NCBI GenBank assembly: GCA_964551215.1 | Contig: CAZKBV010000058.1 | Coordinates: 1 to 10,521 of the forward strand | DNA length: 10,521 nt | Source of the DNA: JAFLUQ01 sp964551215 | Lineage (GTDB): Bacteria; Bacillota; Clostridia; UMGS1883 | Reading direction: 5' to 3' | Part shown: piece by piece, positions 1 through 6,908 of the stretch | How positions within the stretch are numbered: the first letter of the stretch is position 1 | Layout of the letters: each line of letters opens with the position of its first letter | Notes under the pieces: generated by a model | The model's database searches: none | Seen by the model: only the letters and a program-made list of their open reading frames with translations | Told to the model about the DNA's origin: nothing | Made by a program: the position numbers and the translations under genes

Positions 1-7
1 ACCACAA
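1..7 (-). CDS. Possible 5' end of a gene leaving the window (partial)
   Basis: A good Shine-Dalgarno match (AAAGGAG, bases 22-16 on the minus strand) is followed after 8 bases by a TTG at 7-5, and after 10 bases by a GTG at 5-3 in another frame. Together with the strong promoter at 84-56 this implies a gene starting here and running off the left edge. Only one or two codons are visible, so product and frame cannot be determined. The true start could also lie beyond the edge. Confidence 0.35.
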
Positions 8-15
8 GTATACCT

Positions 16-22
16 CTCCTTT
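16..22 (-). promoter_or_regulatory. Ribosome binding site for the off-window gene
   Basis: Read on the minus strand this is AAAGGAG, a close match to the 16S anti-Shine-Dalgarno complement. It lies about 35 bases downstream of the -10 box of the promoter at 56-84. No complete reading frame follows it inside the window. Confidence 0.5.
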
Positions 23-30
23 CCGCAATG

Positions 31-46
31 GGAATAGGTTTATTCT
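31..46. repeat. Imperfect dyad GGAATAGG-TT-TATTCT, possible operator
   Basis: GAATA (32-36) and TATTC (41-45) form a 5-bp inverted repeat around GGTT. The site falls just downstream of the expected transcription start of the promoter at 56-84. A related dyad sits upstream of the -35 box at 95-112, and the 8-mer GGAATAGG at 31-38 recurs inverted as CCTATTCC at 105-112. This placement suits a repressor site, but that function is inferred only. Confidence 0.3.
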
Positions 47-55
47 TAATTTGTT

Positions 56-84
56 ATTATATCACATTGCGAGCCCATAGTCAA
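56..84 (-). promoter_or_regulatory. Strong sigma-A-type promoter reading out of the left edge
   Basis: On the minus strand the -35 box is TTGACT (84-79) and the -10 box is TATAAT (61-56), with exactly 17 bases between them. This is one mismatch from the housekeeping consensus. Transcription should begin near base 49-50 and give a leader of about 40 bases before the AAAGGAG site at 22-16. The promoter lies after the stop codon of the small ORF at 106-312, so it serves the next gene rather than that ORF. Confidence 0.85.
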
Positions 85-94
85 ACCTTTTCGC

Positions 95-112
95 GGAATA
101 TTTTCCTATTCC
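95..112. repeat. Dyad GGAATA-N6-TATTCC upstream of the promoter
   Basis: GGAATA (95-100) and TATTCC (107-112) are perfect 6-bp inverted arms around a 6-base spacer. The right arm overlaps the stop codon of the small ORF (106-108). The dyad is about 10 bases upstream of the -35 box at 79-84 and resembles the second dyad at 31-46. It could be a regulator-binding site or a small RNA hairpin; no U-tract follows, so a terminator is unlikely. Confidence 0.3.
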
Positions 113-312
113 TCGTCCTCGGGGAATTTCGCGTTTAAGTACCACGCGGGCTGAAAGCCCTCGGGGAAGTCCGCCCATGGGCTTTCCTCCTCACTATCCC
201 CTGTGGGAGCTTCTTTGGCATGACGGAAATCCGGCAGCGGCAACGGAGGAACTTTATCCGTACAGAAGGCGTATGTAATATAGCACCAGCATTTTTTATT
301 GTTTTCGTCCAT
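106..312 (-). CDS. Small acidic hypothetical protein, 68 aa
   Basis: The family is not recognised. The ORF runs from ATG (312-310) to TAG (108-106). The protein is strongly acidic toward its C-terminus (ending EDEE), has three cysteines near the N-terminus (C8, C10, C17; a C-x-C pair) and a proline-rich middle. It has no signal peptide or membrane segment. A GAGGTG ribosome-binding site (328-323) lies 10 bases before the ATG. That site sits in the 3' arm of the terminator that ends the tatD operon, and the U-tract fills the spacer, so translation would need readthrough and opening of the hairpin. No dedicated promoter is visible between tatD and the ATG. The composition looks more protein-like than the arginine-rich overlapping frame at 135-335. 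It could still be a chance ORF. Confidence 0.45.
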   Translation of the reverse strand: MDENNKKCWCYITYAFCTDKVPPLPLPDFRHAKEAPTGDSEEESPWADFPEGFQPAWYLNAKFPEDEE

Positions 313-314
313 AA

Positions 315-357
315 CAAAAAATCACCTCGCTCCATAGTATGAGCCGAGGCGGTTTTT
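315..357 (-). terminator. Intrinsic terminator of the pyrB-tatD operon, bidirectional-looking
   Basis: On the minus strand the 5' arm (351-341) and 3' arm (332-323) pair as a 10-bp GC-rich stem with one G·U pair, one bulged G and an 8-base loop. The stem is followed by ATTTTTTG (322-315). On the plus strand the same stem is followed by GTTTTTTG (351-358), so it could also stop transcription entering from the left. It begins 9 bases after the tatD stop codon. The 3' arm also contains the GAGGTG that would serve the small ORF at 106-312. Confidence 0.88.
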
Positions 358-359
358 TG

Positions 360-1127
360 TTACCGTATGCCAAAAAATTTCTTTGCGTTGTTTTTTGTTA
401 TCTCCGCCGCTTCCTCCCAAGAAATGCCTTTTATCTCCCCTATTTTTTCCGCGACATAGCGGACGTATTCGCTGTTGTTGCGCCTGCCGCGGAAGGGCGC
501 GGGAGTTAGGTAAGGGCTGTCGGTTTCGATAAACAGCCTGTCAATGGGAGCGTAAGCCACCATATCCACGGTTTTCACATTGTTTTTAAAGGTCACCGGC
601 CCGCCTACGGAAAGGTACATACCCATATCCAGCAGAATTTTCGCCGTTTCTCGGCTTCCGCCGAAGCAGTGCATCACTCCCGCCCTTTCGCCGATTCCCT
701 CGGCTTTAAGAATGTCAAGGCAGTCCTTGCAGGCGTCCCGTTCATGGACGGCAAAGGGCAGATTTACCTCTTTCGCAAGGGCAATCTGACGGGCAAAGAC
801 CTCTTTCTGTGTTTCTCTGGGGGAAAGGTCGTAGTGATAATCCAACCCTATTTCCCCTATTGCCACAGTTTTTTCATGCTCAGCCATTTTTTTCAGCTCG
901 GCTTCGGCGGCTTCGTCATAGTATTTCGCCTCGTGAGGGTGATAGCCCACAGCGGCGTATATATAAGGGTACTTTTCCGCAAGGGCTATGCTCTTTTTGG
1001 AGGATTCCAAGTCGCTGCCTAAGTTTATAACGAGTTCTACGCCCTTTTCCGGCAAAGAGGAAAGCAGCTCCTCCCTGTCTTCATCGAAGCGTTCATCGTC
1101 ATAATGGGCGTGTGTGTCGAACAGCAT
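360..1127 (-). CDS. tatD: TatD-family metal-dependent hydrolase / 3'-5' DNase
   Basis: This is a full-length (255 aa) TIM-barrel hydrolase of the TatD family, whose characterised members are metal-dependent 3'-5' exonucleases acting on DNA and RNA. Visible metal-site motifs are THAH (H6, H8), GEIGLDYH (E92), HERD (H128), MHCFGG (H153) and ETDSPYLTP (D203), all in the usual order and spacing. The ATG overlaps the metG stop by one base (TAATG), with GAGGTG five bases upstream, which indicates translational coupling. metG-tatD adjacency is common in Firmicutes. It is the last gene before the terminator at 315-357. The family assignment is very secure; the in vivo substrate is not shown by sequence. 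Confidence 0.95.
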   Translation of the reverse strand: MLFDTHAHYDDERFDEDREELLSSLPEKGVELVINLGSDLESSKKSIALAEKYPYIYAAVGYHPHEAKYYDEAAEAELKKMAEHEKTVAIGEIGLDYHYDLSPRETQKEVFARQIALAKEVNLPFAVHERDACKDCLDILKAEGIGERAGVMHCFGGSRETAKILLDMGMYLSVGGPVTFKNNVKTVDMVAYAPIDRLFIETDSPYLTPAPFRGRRNNSEYVRYVAEKIGEIKGISWEEAAEITKNNAKKFFGIR

Positions 1128-3052
1128 TACCGCACCTCGCTGCCTAAGGGAATATCCCCTTCGGGAGTTACGATTGTGAGCTTATCGCCTTCGCTTGCGC
1201 AGAGTATCATCCCCCTGCTTTCCTCGCCGCACAGCTTCACGGGCTTAAGGTTTACAGCGGCGACAACCCTCTTGCCAACCATTTCCTCGGGGCTGTAGTA
1301 TTCGGCAATTCCGCTTACGACCTGCCGCCTTTCGTATCCCAAATCAAGCTGCAGCTTCAGTAGCTTTTTCGACTTCTTCACCCTTTCGCACTCCATTACC
1401 TTGGCGACACGAAGCTCCGCCGCCGCAAAGGCTTCAATGCCGATTTCGGGCTTATGCTCCGGTTCTTCCGGGGTCTGTTCGGGCTTGGGAAGGCTTTCTT
1501 CGATTTCCTTCATGGTCTTTTCTATGTCTATTCTGGCGAAAATCGGCTCCGCAGCGCCCACCTTTACTCCGGACTTTAGCGCGCCGAATGTCTTTGTACT
1601 CTCGCTCGTCAGCTCGGACGCGTTTATCTGAGCCGCTATCTTCGCCGATGTATCGGGCATATACGGCGACAGAAGGGCCGCTATTATACGTATGGTTTCC
1701 GTAAGATTATACAACACCGTTCCGAGACGGGGCTTATTCTCCTCATTTTTGGCAAGCACCCAAGGAGCGGTTTCGTCGATGTACTTATTGGCTCTGTTCA
1801 CCACAACCCAGATTTCGTCAAGGCTGTCGGCCACGTGGAAGGTTTTCATTTTCTCGGTTATTTTATCTATTGCTCCCACGGCAGCGGCTTTGAGGTCATC
1901 GTCAAATTCGCCGCCGAATTCGCCGCTTTGGATAACTCCGTCGAAATATTTGTTCACCATAGCGACGGTTCTGTTCACAAGATTGCCTAAGGTATTGGCA
2001 AGGTCGCTGTTATAGCGGTTCATGAACACATCGTAGGTAATTGTTCCGTCGTTAGAGAAGGGCATTTCGTGGAGAGAATAGTACCTCACCGCGTCCACGC
2101 CGAAGCGGTCTACAAGATCCCGAGCGTATATAACATTACCTCTGGATTTGCTCATCTTTTCCTCACCGAACAGCATCCACGGATGACCGAACACCTGCTT
2201 TGGGAGAGGCTCCCCCAAAGCCATAAGCATAATCGGCCAGTAAATGGTGTGGAAGCGGAGGATATCCTTGCCTATAACATGAACGTCCGCCGGCCAGTAC
2301 CTTTTGTAAAGCTCCCCCTTTTCCTCGGGAGTGTATCCTAATGCCGTAATGTAGTTGGAAAGAGCGTCTATCCACACGTAAACAATATGTTTCGGGTCGA
2401 ACTCCACGGGGATTCCCCATGTAAAGCTCGTGCGGCTGACGCACAAATCCTGAAGTCCGGGCTTAAGGAAGTTATTTACCATTTCATTTTTACGGGACTC
2501 CGGCTGAATAAACTCCGGATGAGACTCGATATATTCCAGCAGTCTGTCCTGATATTTGCTCATTTTGAAGAAGTAGGCTTCCTCCTTCGCGGCCTTCACC
2601 TCGCGCCCGCAGTCGGGACACTTGCCGTCCTTAAGCTGGGAAGCCGTCCAGAAGCTTTCGCAGGGAGTGCAGTAAAGCCCTTCGTATTCGCTTTTATATA
2701 TATCCCCTTGGTCGTAAAGCCTTTTGAATATCCGCTGAACAGCCTTTACGTGGTAGTCATCGGTGGTACGGATGAATTTATCGTAGCTGATATTCAGCAT
2801 ATCGGCTATGGCGCGTATCTCTCCGGCAATTCTGTCAACATGCTGTTGGGGAGTTATTCCGGCGGCTTCGGCAATTTCCTGTATTTTCTGGCCGTGTTCG
2901 TCGGTACCCGTAAGGAAGAAAACATCTTTGCCGATAAAGCGGTTAAACCTGGCGATTGCGTCGGTTAAAATTATTTCGTAGGTATTGCCTATGTGGGGAG
3001 TTTTTGAAGTATAGGCAATGGCGGTGGTTATATAAAATTTTTCCTTTTCCAT
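1127..3052 (-). CDS. metG: Methionyl-tRNA synthetase
   Basis: This class I synthetase charges tRNA-Met with methionine in the cytoplasm. From the chosen ATG it is 641 aa. The Rossmann-fold catalytic domain carries the HIGH-type motif as PHIGN (19-23). A zinc knuckle follows with C128, C131, C145 and C148, then KMSKS at 299-303. The helical anticodon-binding domain spans about 340-500. A lysine/glutamate/proline linker (about 510-535) leads to a C-terminal Trbp111-type tRNA-binding domain (about 537-641), the form that supports dimerisation. The longest frame would start at 3061, but that ATG abuts the AAGGAG site with no spacer. The ATG at 3052 has a 9-base spacer and is preferred. It lies 13 bases after pyrD and overlaps tatD by one base, so it is expressed with the pyrimidine operon. 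Confidence 0.96.
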   Translation of the reverse strand: MEKEKFYITTAIAYTSKTPHIGNTYEIILTDAIARFNRFIGKDVFFLTGTDEHGQKIQEIAEAAGITPQQHVDRIAGEIRAIADMLNISYDKFIRTTDDYHVKAVQRIFKRLYDQGDIYKSEYEGLYCTPCESFWTASQLKDGKCPDCGREVKAAKEEAYFFKMSKYQDRLLEYIESHPEFIQPESRKNEMVNNFLKPGLQDLCVSRTSFTWGIPVEFDPKHIVYVWIDALSNYITALGYTPEEKGELYKRYWPADVHVIGKDILRFHTIYWPIMLMALGEPLPKQVFGHPWMLFGEEKMSKSRGNVIYARDLVDRFGVDAVRYYSLHEMPFSNDGTITYDVFMNRYNSDLANTLGNLVNRTVAMVNKYFDGVIQSGEFGGEFDDDLKAAAVGAIDKITEKMKTFHVADSLDEIWVVVNRANKYIDETAPWVLAKNEENKPRLGTVLYNLTETIRIIAALLSPYMPDTSAKIAAQINASELTSESTKTFGALKSGVKVGAAEPIFARIDIEKTMKEIEESLPKPEQTPEEPEHKPEIGIEAFAAAELRVAKVMECERVKKSKKLLKLQLDLGYERRQVVSGIAEYYSPEEMVGKRVVAAVNLKPVKLCGEESRGMILCASEGDKLTIVTPEGDIPLGSEVR

Positions 3053-3061
3053 CGGAATCAT

Positions 3062-3067
3062 CTCCTT
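3062..3067 (-). promoter_or_regulatory. metG ribosome binding site
   Basis: AAGGAG on the minus strand overlaps the pyrD stop codon. It directly abuts an upstream ATG at 3061-3059 and is 9 bases from the ATG at 3052-3050. This makes the downstream ATG the likely start. Confidence 0.7.
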
Positions 3068-3971
3068 AATTTATTGCTCCTACAAGCTCGTTTATGTCGT
3101 CTACGCCGTATTTGCGCATATAATCCGTAATTCCGTTTTTAACATCAAGAGCCGCCATAGGATTGGCAAAATTGGCGCTACCAACCATAACAAGGCTTGC
3201 TCCGGCAAGGATAAATTCCACGGCGTCCTCGCCGGTCATTATGCCGCCCATGCCGATTATGGGGATGTTTACGGCCTTTGCGCACTGATATACCATTCTT
3301 ACGGCCACCGGCATAACTCCGGGGCCGCTATAGCCCCCCATTACATTAGCAAGGACGGGGCGGCGGGTGCGCACGTCTATTTTCATGCCCAAAAGAGTAT
3401 TTATCAGGGAAATTCCGTCGGCGCCTCCGGCTTCGGCGGCACGAGCCATTTCCGTAATATCGGTAACGTTGGGGCTTAGCTTCACCACAAGGGGCTGCCC
3501 CGCCTCCTTCTTCACGGCGGAGGTTATTTTTTCAACGGTGGCGGCGTTGGTTCCGAAAGCAGCACCCCCCTCCTTTACGTTGGGGCAGCTTATATTCATT
3601 TCCAGCATATCCAAGTCCGTATCCTTGAGAGTTTTCGCCATTTCAACGTAGTCGTCAACGGTACTTCCGGCAATGTTGGCAATGATTTTGCAGGTTTTTT
3701 CCTTTTTCAGCTTCGGAAGATAGAAACTCTTGAACGCCTCCACCCCCGGATTCTGAAGCCCTACGCTGTTAAGAATTCCGCCGTAGGTTTCGGCGATTCT
3801 CGGAGTGGGATTTCCCTCCCGGGGCTTAAGAGTAAGCCCCTTGACGCTTATACCCCCCAAAAGAGATATATCGTAGTATTCGTCGTATTCAAGCCCGAAG
3901 CCGTAGGTTCCCGACGCGGTAAGCACGGGATTGGCAAATTCGATTCCGCAGAAGTTTATTTTTGTGTTCAT
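3066..3971 (-). CDS. pyrD: Dihydroorotate dehydrogenase B, catalytic subunit
   Basis: This FMN-containing TIM barrel oxidises dihydroorotate to orotate. It is type 1B: the catalytic base is a cysteine in NISCPN (C129), and pyrK, its electron-transfer partner, is immediately upstream, so the final acceptor is NAD+. Other family signatures are SVKG (42-45, FMN/substrate lysine K44), GGYSGP (212-217) and GMGGI (240-244, phosphate binding). Length is 301 aa, normal for the family. The reading frame is open to 3986 through a TTG, but GAGGTG (3984-3979) lies 7 bases before the ATG at 3971, which is therefore chosen. It begins 11 bases after pyrK and ends 13 bases before metG. Assignment is secure. 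Confidence 0.96.
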   Translation of the reverse strand: MNTKINFCGIEFANPVLTASGTYGFGLEYDEYYDISLLGGISVKGLTLKPREGNPTPRIAETYGGILNSVGLQNPGVEAFKSFYLPKLKKEKTCKIIANIAGSTVDDYVEMAKTLKDTDLDMLEMNISCPNVKEGGAAFGTNAATVEKITSAVKKEAGQPLVVKLSPNVTDITEMARAAEAGGADGISLINTLLGMKIDVRTRRPVLANVMGGYSGPGVMPVAVRMVYQCAKAVNIPIIGMGGIMTGEDAVEFILAGASLVMVGSANFANPMAALDVKNGITDYMRKYGVDDINELVGAIN

Positions 3972-3978
3972 GTTCAAG

Positions 3979-3984
3979 CACCTC
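3979..3984 (-). promoter_or_regulatory. pyrD ribosome binding site
   Basis: GAGGTG on the minus strand overlaps the pyrK stop codon (TGA) and lies 7 bases before the ATG at 3971. It would be inside the coding region if the longer TTG-initiated frame were used, which argues for the ATG start. Confidence 0.65.
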
Positions 3985-4723
3985 AATCAAAAATTACGTC
4001 CGCCGCGTCAAATACGGGACCCTGACGGCATACCTGACGGTTGCCGGTAGTGGTTTTGCACACGCATACAAGACAGGCTCCTATGCCGCAGCCCATGCGC
4101 TCCTCCATGGATATTTCGGCCTTTTTGCCGTATTTCTCGGAAAGCTGCTTAACCGCTTTGAGCATAGGCTTGGGGCCGCAGGCGTAAATAACATCACATT
4201 CGTTTATTTTTTCCTCCGCAAGGGAAATAGCGAAGCCGTGGTAGCCGTAGCTGCCGTCGTCGGTGGCAATGTGAAGATTTCCTTGCGAGGCGAATTCCTG
4301 CTCCATAACAACCATGTTCTTGTTTCGGAAGCCCAAGAAAATCTCAGGCTTATTGAGAAGCTTGCAGAGCTTGTAAAGGGGAAACGTCCCTATTCCGCCG
4401 CCGATTACAAAGGCCTTGCCCGGATAAACGCCAAAGCCGTTGCCCAAAGGCCCCATAAGGGTAAGACTTTCGCCTTCCTCGCGCTCGGAAAGCCATTTTG
4501 TTCCCGCGCCCTTTATCTCGAAAATAATCCTTGTATTTTCGCCGAAGCTGTCGCAGATGCTTATAGGCCGGCGGAGGATATTCTTTCCGTTTTCGATGGC
4601 AATATGAACAAACTGCCCGGCCTTGGCTTCCTCCGCAAGCCGCTTGTTTTTCAAAATAAATTCAATCTGCCCGGGAGCAACCTCCCGCTTGCAGATTATT
4701 TCGCATTTCAGATCTTCCCTCAC
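3983..4723 (-). CDS. pyrK: Dihydroorotate dehydrogenase B, electron-transfer subunit
   Basis: PyrK passes electrons from the FMN of PyrD through a [2Fe-2S] cluster and FAD to NAD+. Its 246 residues match the family length. Visible in order are the FAD-binding RRPISI (51-56), GPLGNGF (91-97), the nucleotide-binding GGGIGT (108-113), CGP (182-184), and four cluster cysteines C212, C217, C220 and C232 in the C-terminal iron-sulfur domain. C222 is an extra cysteine beside the cluster. The start is GTG, fixed by a perfect AAGGAGG seven bases upstream that overlaps the pyrF stop. It sits between pyrF and pyrD as in many Firmicutes pyr operons, and the pyrK-pyrD pairing confirms the type 1B enzyme. 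An orphan ferredoxin reductase-like protein is the only alternative and is unlikely here. Confidence 0.95.
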   Translation of the reverse strand: MREDLKCEIICKREVAPGQIEFILKNKRLAEEAKAGQFVHIAIENGKNILRRPISICDSFGENTRIIFEIKGAGTKWLSEREEGESLTLMGPLGNGFGVYPGKAFVIGGGIGTFPLYKLCKLLNKPEIFLGFRNKNMVVMEQEFASQGNLHIATDDGSYGYHGFAISLAEEKINECDVIYACGPKPMLKAVKQLSEKYGKKAEISMEERMGCGIGACLVCVCKTTTGNRQVCRQGPVFDAADVIFD

Positions 4724-4730
4724 GCTTTTT

Positions 4731-4737
4731 CCTCCTT
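4731..4737 (-). promoter_or_regulatory. pyrK ribosome binding site (supports a GTG start)
   Basis: A perfect AAGGAGG on the minus strand overlaps the pyrF TAA stop and is 7 bases from the GTG at 4723-4721. It is the strongest Shine-Dalgarno match in the operon and may compensate for the weaker start codon. Confidence 0.75.
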
Positions 4738-5644
4738 AGAGATATTTTAAAATGTCGTCTCTCATTCTTACGGCTTCCGCTCTGGCGGCTTCGCCGAACT
4801 GTTCTTCCTTCCAGCCGCCTTTTTTGTAGGCGCACATGATTTTGCGGCTGGAATTTACAACCGCTCCCAGACGGTTTTTGTCAAAGGCAAGAGCAACGTC
4901 CTCCGCCTTGCCCCCCTGCGCACCGTATCCCGGCACGAGGAAGAAGGTGTTGGGCATTTTTTCCCGAAGCTCTTTAAGCTGCTGAGGATAGGTCGCGCCC
5001 ACAACCGCGCCCACACGGCTGTAGCCGTACTCCCCTATGCTGCTTTCTCCTAAGTTGCGGACGATAGCCGCCGCTTTTTCATATATATGCTCCCCGTCGA
5101 CAACGAGATCCTGAAGCTCGCCGCCGGAGGGGTTTGATGTCTTTACAAGGACAAACAGGCTTTTTCCGTTTTCCTCAGCGTCCTTTACAAAGGGAATAAG
5201 GCCGTCTGTTCCAAGATAAGGGTTCACCGTCAGGCTGTCGGGAGTAAAGCTGCGGTATTCCTTGCCGCCGATTACGGTTTTCCCGATATATGCGCGGCTG
5301 TAGGCTTCGGCGGTCGCGCCGATATCCCCCCGCTTTACGTCAAGAATAACGTACATTCCCTTGCTCTGGGCGTATTCAATAGTACGCTTCAGGCAGACAA
5401 GCCCTTCTATGCCGTACATTTCGTAGTAGGCGGACTGGGGCTTAACGGCGGGAACAATATCGCAAAGGCTGTCGATAAGAACTTTGTTAAACTCGAACAG
5501 CGCCCTTGCGGCTCCGACATAAGGGTCCTTATCCGTAATATATTTGTCCAAAATATATTTTGGAATATAATCTAACTTCGGGTCAAGCCCCACTACGGTG
5601 GGATTGTAGTCCTTTGCCTTTATGGCCTGAATAAGCTTATCCAT
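4736..5644 (-). CDS. pyrF: Orotidine 5'-phosphate decarboxylase, type 2
   Basis: This enzyme decarboxylates OMP to UMP, the last step of de novo UMP synthesis. At 302 aa it belongs to the longer type-2 subfamily rather than the roughly 240-aa type found in Bacillus. Signature residues are GLDP (19-22), the lysine of VKPQ (K68), the catalytic DVKRGDIG (102-109, with D102, K104 and D107), VPGYGAQGG (237-245) and the phosphate-binding NSSR (264-267). The ATG overlaps the pyrC stop by one base (TAATG), and a GGAG lies 10 bases upstream. The gap to pyrK is 12 bases. Its substrate OMP is made by PyrE, which is not encoded in the window. Confidence 0.95.
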   Translation of the reverse strand: MDKLIQAIKAKDYNPTVVGLDPKLDYIPKYILDKYITDKDPYVGAARALFEFNKVLIDSLCDIVPAVKPQSAYYEMYGIEGLVCLKRTIEYAQSKGMYVILDVKRGDIGATAEAYSRAYIGKTVIGGKEYRSFTPDSLTVNPYLGTDGLIPFVKDAEENGKSLFVLVKTSNPSGGELQDLVVDGEHIYEKAAAIVRNLGESSIGEYGYSRVGAVVGATYPQQLKELREKMPNTFFLVPGYGAQGGKAEDVALAFDKNRLGAVVNSSRKIMCAYKKGGWKEEQFGEAARAEAVRMRDDILKYL

Positions 5645-6906
5645 TATTTCACAACTCCGTCCAATACTGTATTATATACCTTTCCGTAAAGCTCCATACC
5701 GTCGTAGGGGCAGTTTTTGCTCTTGCTTTGGAAAGCGGAAACATCAACCGTAAACCTTTCCTCCGGATCAAAAATCGTCAGATCCGCCTTGCGCCCCGTC
5801 TTGATTTCGCCGGATTCCAGCCCCAGTATTTTTGCGGGGCCCGTACTCATTTTGTATATTAATTCCCCCAAGGAGATTTTGCCCGTTTTAACCAGCTTGG
5901 TTATTCCTAAGGGCAGGCTTGTTTCCAGGCCGATGATTCCGTTAAGGGCAAGGTCGAATTCAAGGCGTTTTTCGTCAATATGGTGGGGAGCGTGGTCGGT
6001 AACTATGGCGTCAACCGTACCGTCCTTAATTGCTTCGATTATGGCTTCCACATCCTCCTTGGCGCGAAGGGGCGGATTCATTTTCGCGTTGGTGTCGAAG
6101 TCCCCTACGGCTTCCTCCGTAAGGCTGAAATAGTGGGGGCAGGTTTCGCAGGTGACCTTCACTCCCCTTTTCTTCCCTTGGCGCACCAGCTCCGCGCTGC
6201 CCTTTGTGCTTATGTGGGCTATGTGAACGGGAAGACCCTCATGCTCCGCAATGATAATATCCCGACTGACCATAACCTCTTCAACCGCCGGTGAAATTCC
6301 TTTAAGTCCCAGCAGAGCCGCCGTTGTTCCCTCATTCATGGAGCCGCCGTCCATAAGGCTCATTTCCTCGCAGTGGCTTATTACCGGCAAATCGAACATT
6401 GCCGCGTACTTTATCGCTCTTTGCATAACTCCGCCGCTTTTTACGGGCTTTCCGTCGTCGGAAACGGCAATTGCTCCCGCGTCACGAAGCTCTCCCATTT
6501 CACTTAGCTCTGTGCCTTCCATGCCCTTTGTTATGGCGCCGATGGGATAAACCTTGCACATACCCACCTCTTTTGCCCGATTTATTATATATTTCACAAC
6601 GGCCCCATTGTCCGCGACAGGCTTGGTGTTTGGCATACAGCACACAGCCGTAAAGCCCCCCTTCTGAGCCGCCTTTGTACCGCTTTCGATGTCCTCCTTG
6701 TATTCGTACCCCGGCTCACGGAGATGCACGTGCATATCTATAAGCCCCGGAGCGACGTATTTTCCGGAAGCGTCGTAGACTTCGGCTCCCGAGCAGCTTA
6801 TATTTTCGCCGATTTCGGCAATTTTTCCGTCTTTTATAAGAATATCGCCGATTTTATCAAGACCGTTGGCGTTGTCGATAATATGTCCATTTTTAATGAG
6901 CAGCAT
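5644..6906 (-). CDS. pyrC: Dihydroorotase, class I
   Basis: This binuclear zinc amidohydrolase cyclises carbamoyl-aspartate to dihydroorotate. The 420-aa length and motif positions fit the class I Gram-positive enzyme. Metal ligands are visible as MHVHLREPG (H59, H61), SDDGKP (D151), ISHCE (H178), AHIST (H231) and the catalytic aspartate in TDHAPH (D304). A glycine-rich NPPLR (277-281) and NGIIGLETSLP (322-332) substrate loop are also present. The frame can be extended to a TTG at 6912 that overlaps the pyrB stop, but AAGGGGG (6921-6915) would then be only two bases from the start. The ATG at 6906 has an 8-base spacer and is preferred. The gene follows pyrB by two bases, so the two are tightly coupled. 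Confidence 0.96.
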   Translation of the reverse strand: MLLIKNGHIIDNANGLDKIGDILIKDGKIAEIGENISCSGAEVYDASGKYVAPGLIDMHVHLREPGYEYKEDIESGTKAAQKGGFTAVCCMPNTKPVADNGAVVKYIINRAKEVGMCKVYPIGAITKGMEGTELSEMGELRDAGAIAVSDDGKPVKSGGVMQRAIKYAAMFDLPVISHCEEMSLMDGGSMNEGTTAALLGLKGISPAVEEVMVSRDIIIAEHEGLPVHIAHISTKGSAELVRQGKKRGVKVTCETCPHYFSLTEEAVGDFDTNAKMNPPLRAKEDVEAIIEAIKDGTVDAIVTDHAPHHIDEKRLEFDLALNGIIGLETSLPLGITKLVKTGKISLGELIYKMSTGPAKILGLESGEIKTGRKADLTIFDPEERFTVDVSAFQSKSKNCPYDGMELYGKVYNTVLDGVVK

Positions 6907-6908
6907 TT

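Noticed and set aside
227..231. Reading the EAL protein as a diguanylate cyclase because of its GGDEF-like domain
   Set aside because: These are residue numbers in the protein encoded at 7902-9611. The signature is YSDYF rather than GGDEF/GGEEF, so cyclase activity is not supported.
135..335. Alternative 66-codon minus-strand frame overlapping the small ORF
   Set aside because: It starts inside the terminator loop, is arginine-rich in the manner of an out-of-frame translation, and has no suitable ribosome-binding site.
2387..2968. A 193-codon plus-strand open frame opposite metG
   Set aside because: It overlaps the metG catalytic domain in antisense and its translation has no family features. 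Long antisense frames are expected with this codon usage.
3962..4750. A 262-codon open frame on the plus strand opposite pyrK
   Set aside because: It is fully antisense to a well-supported pyrK with cofactor motifs, has no recognisable domain and no convincing ribosome-binding site, so it is a shadow frame.
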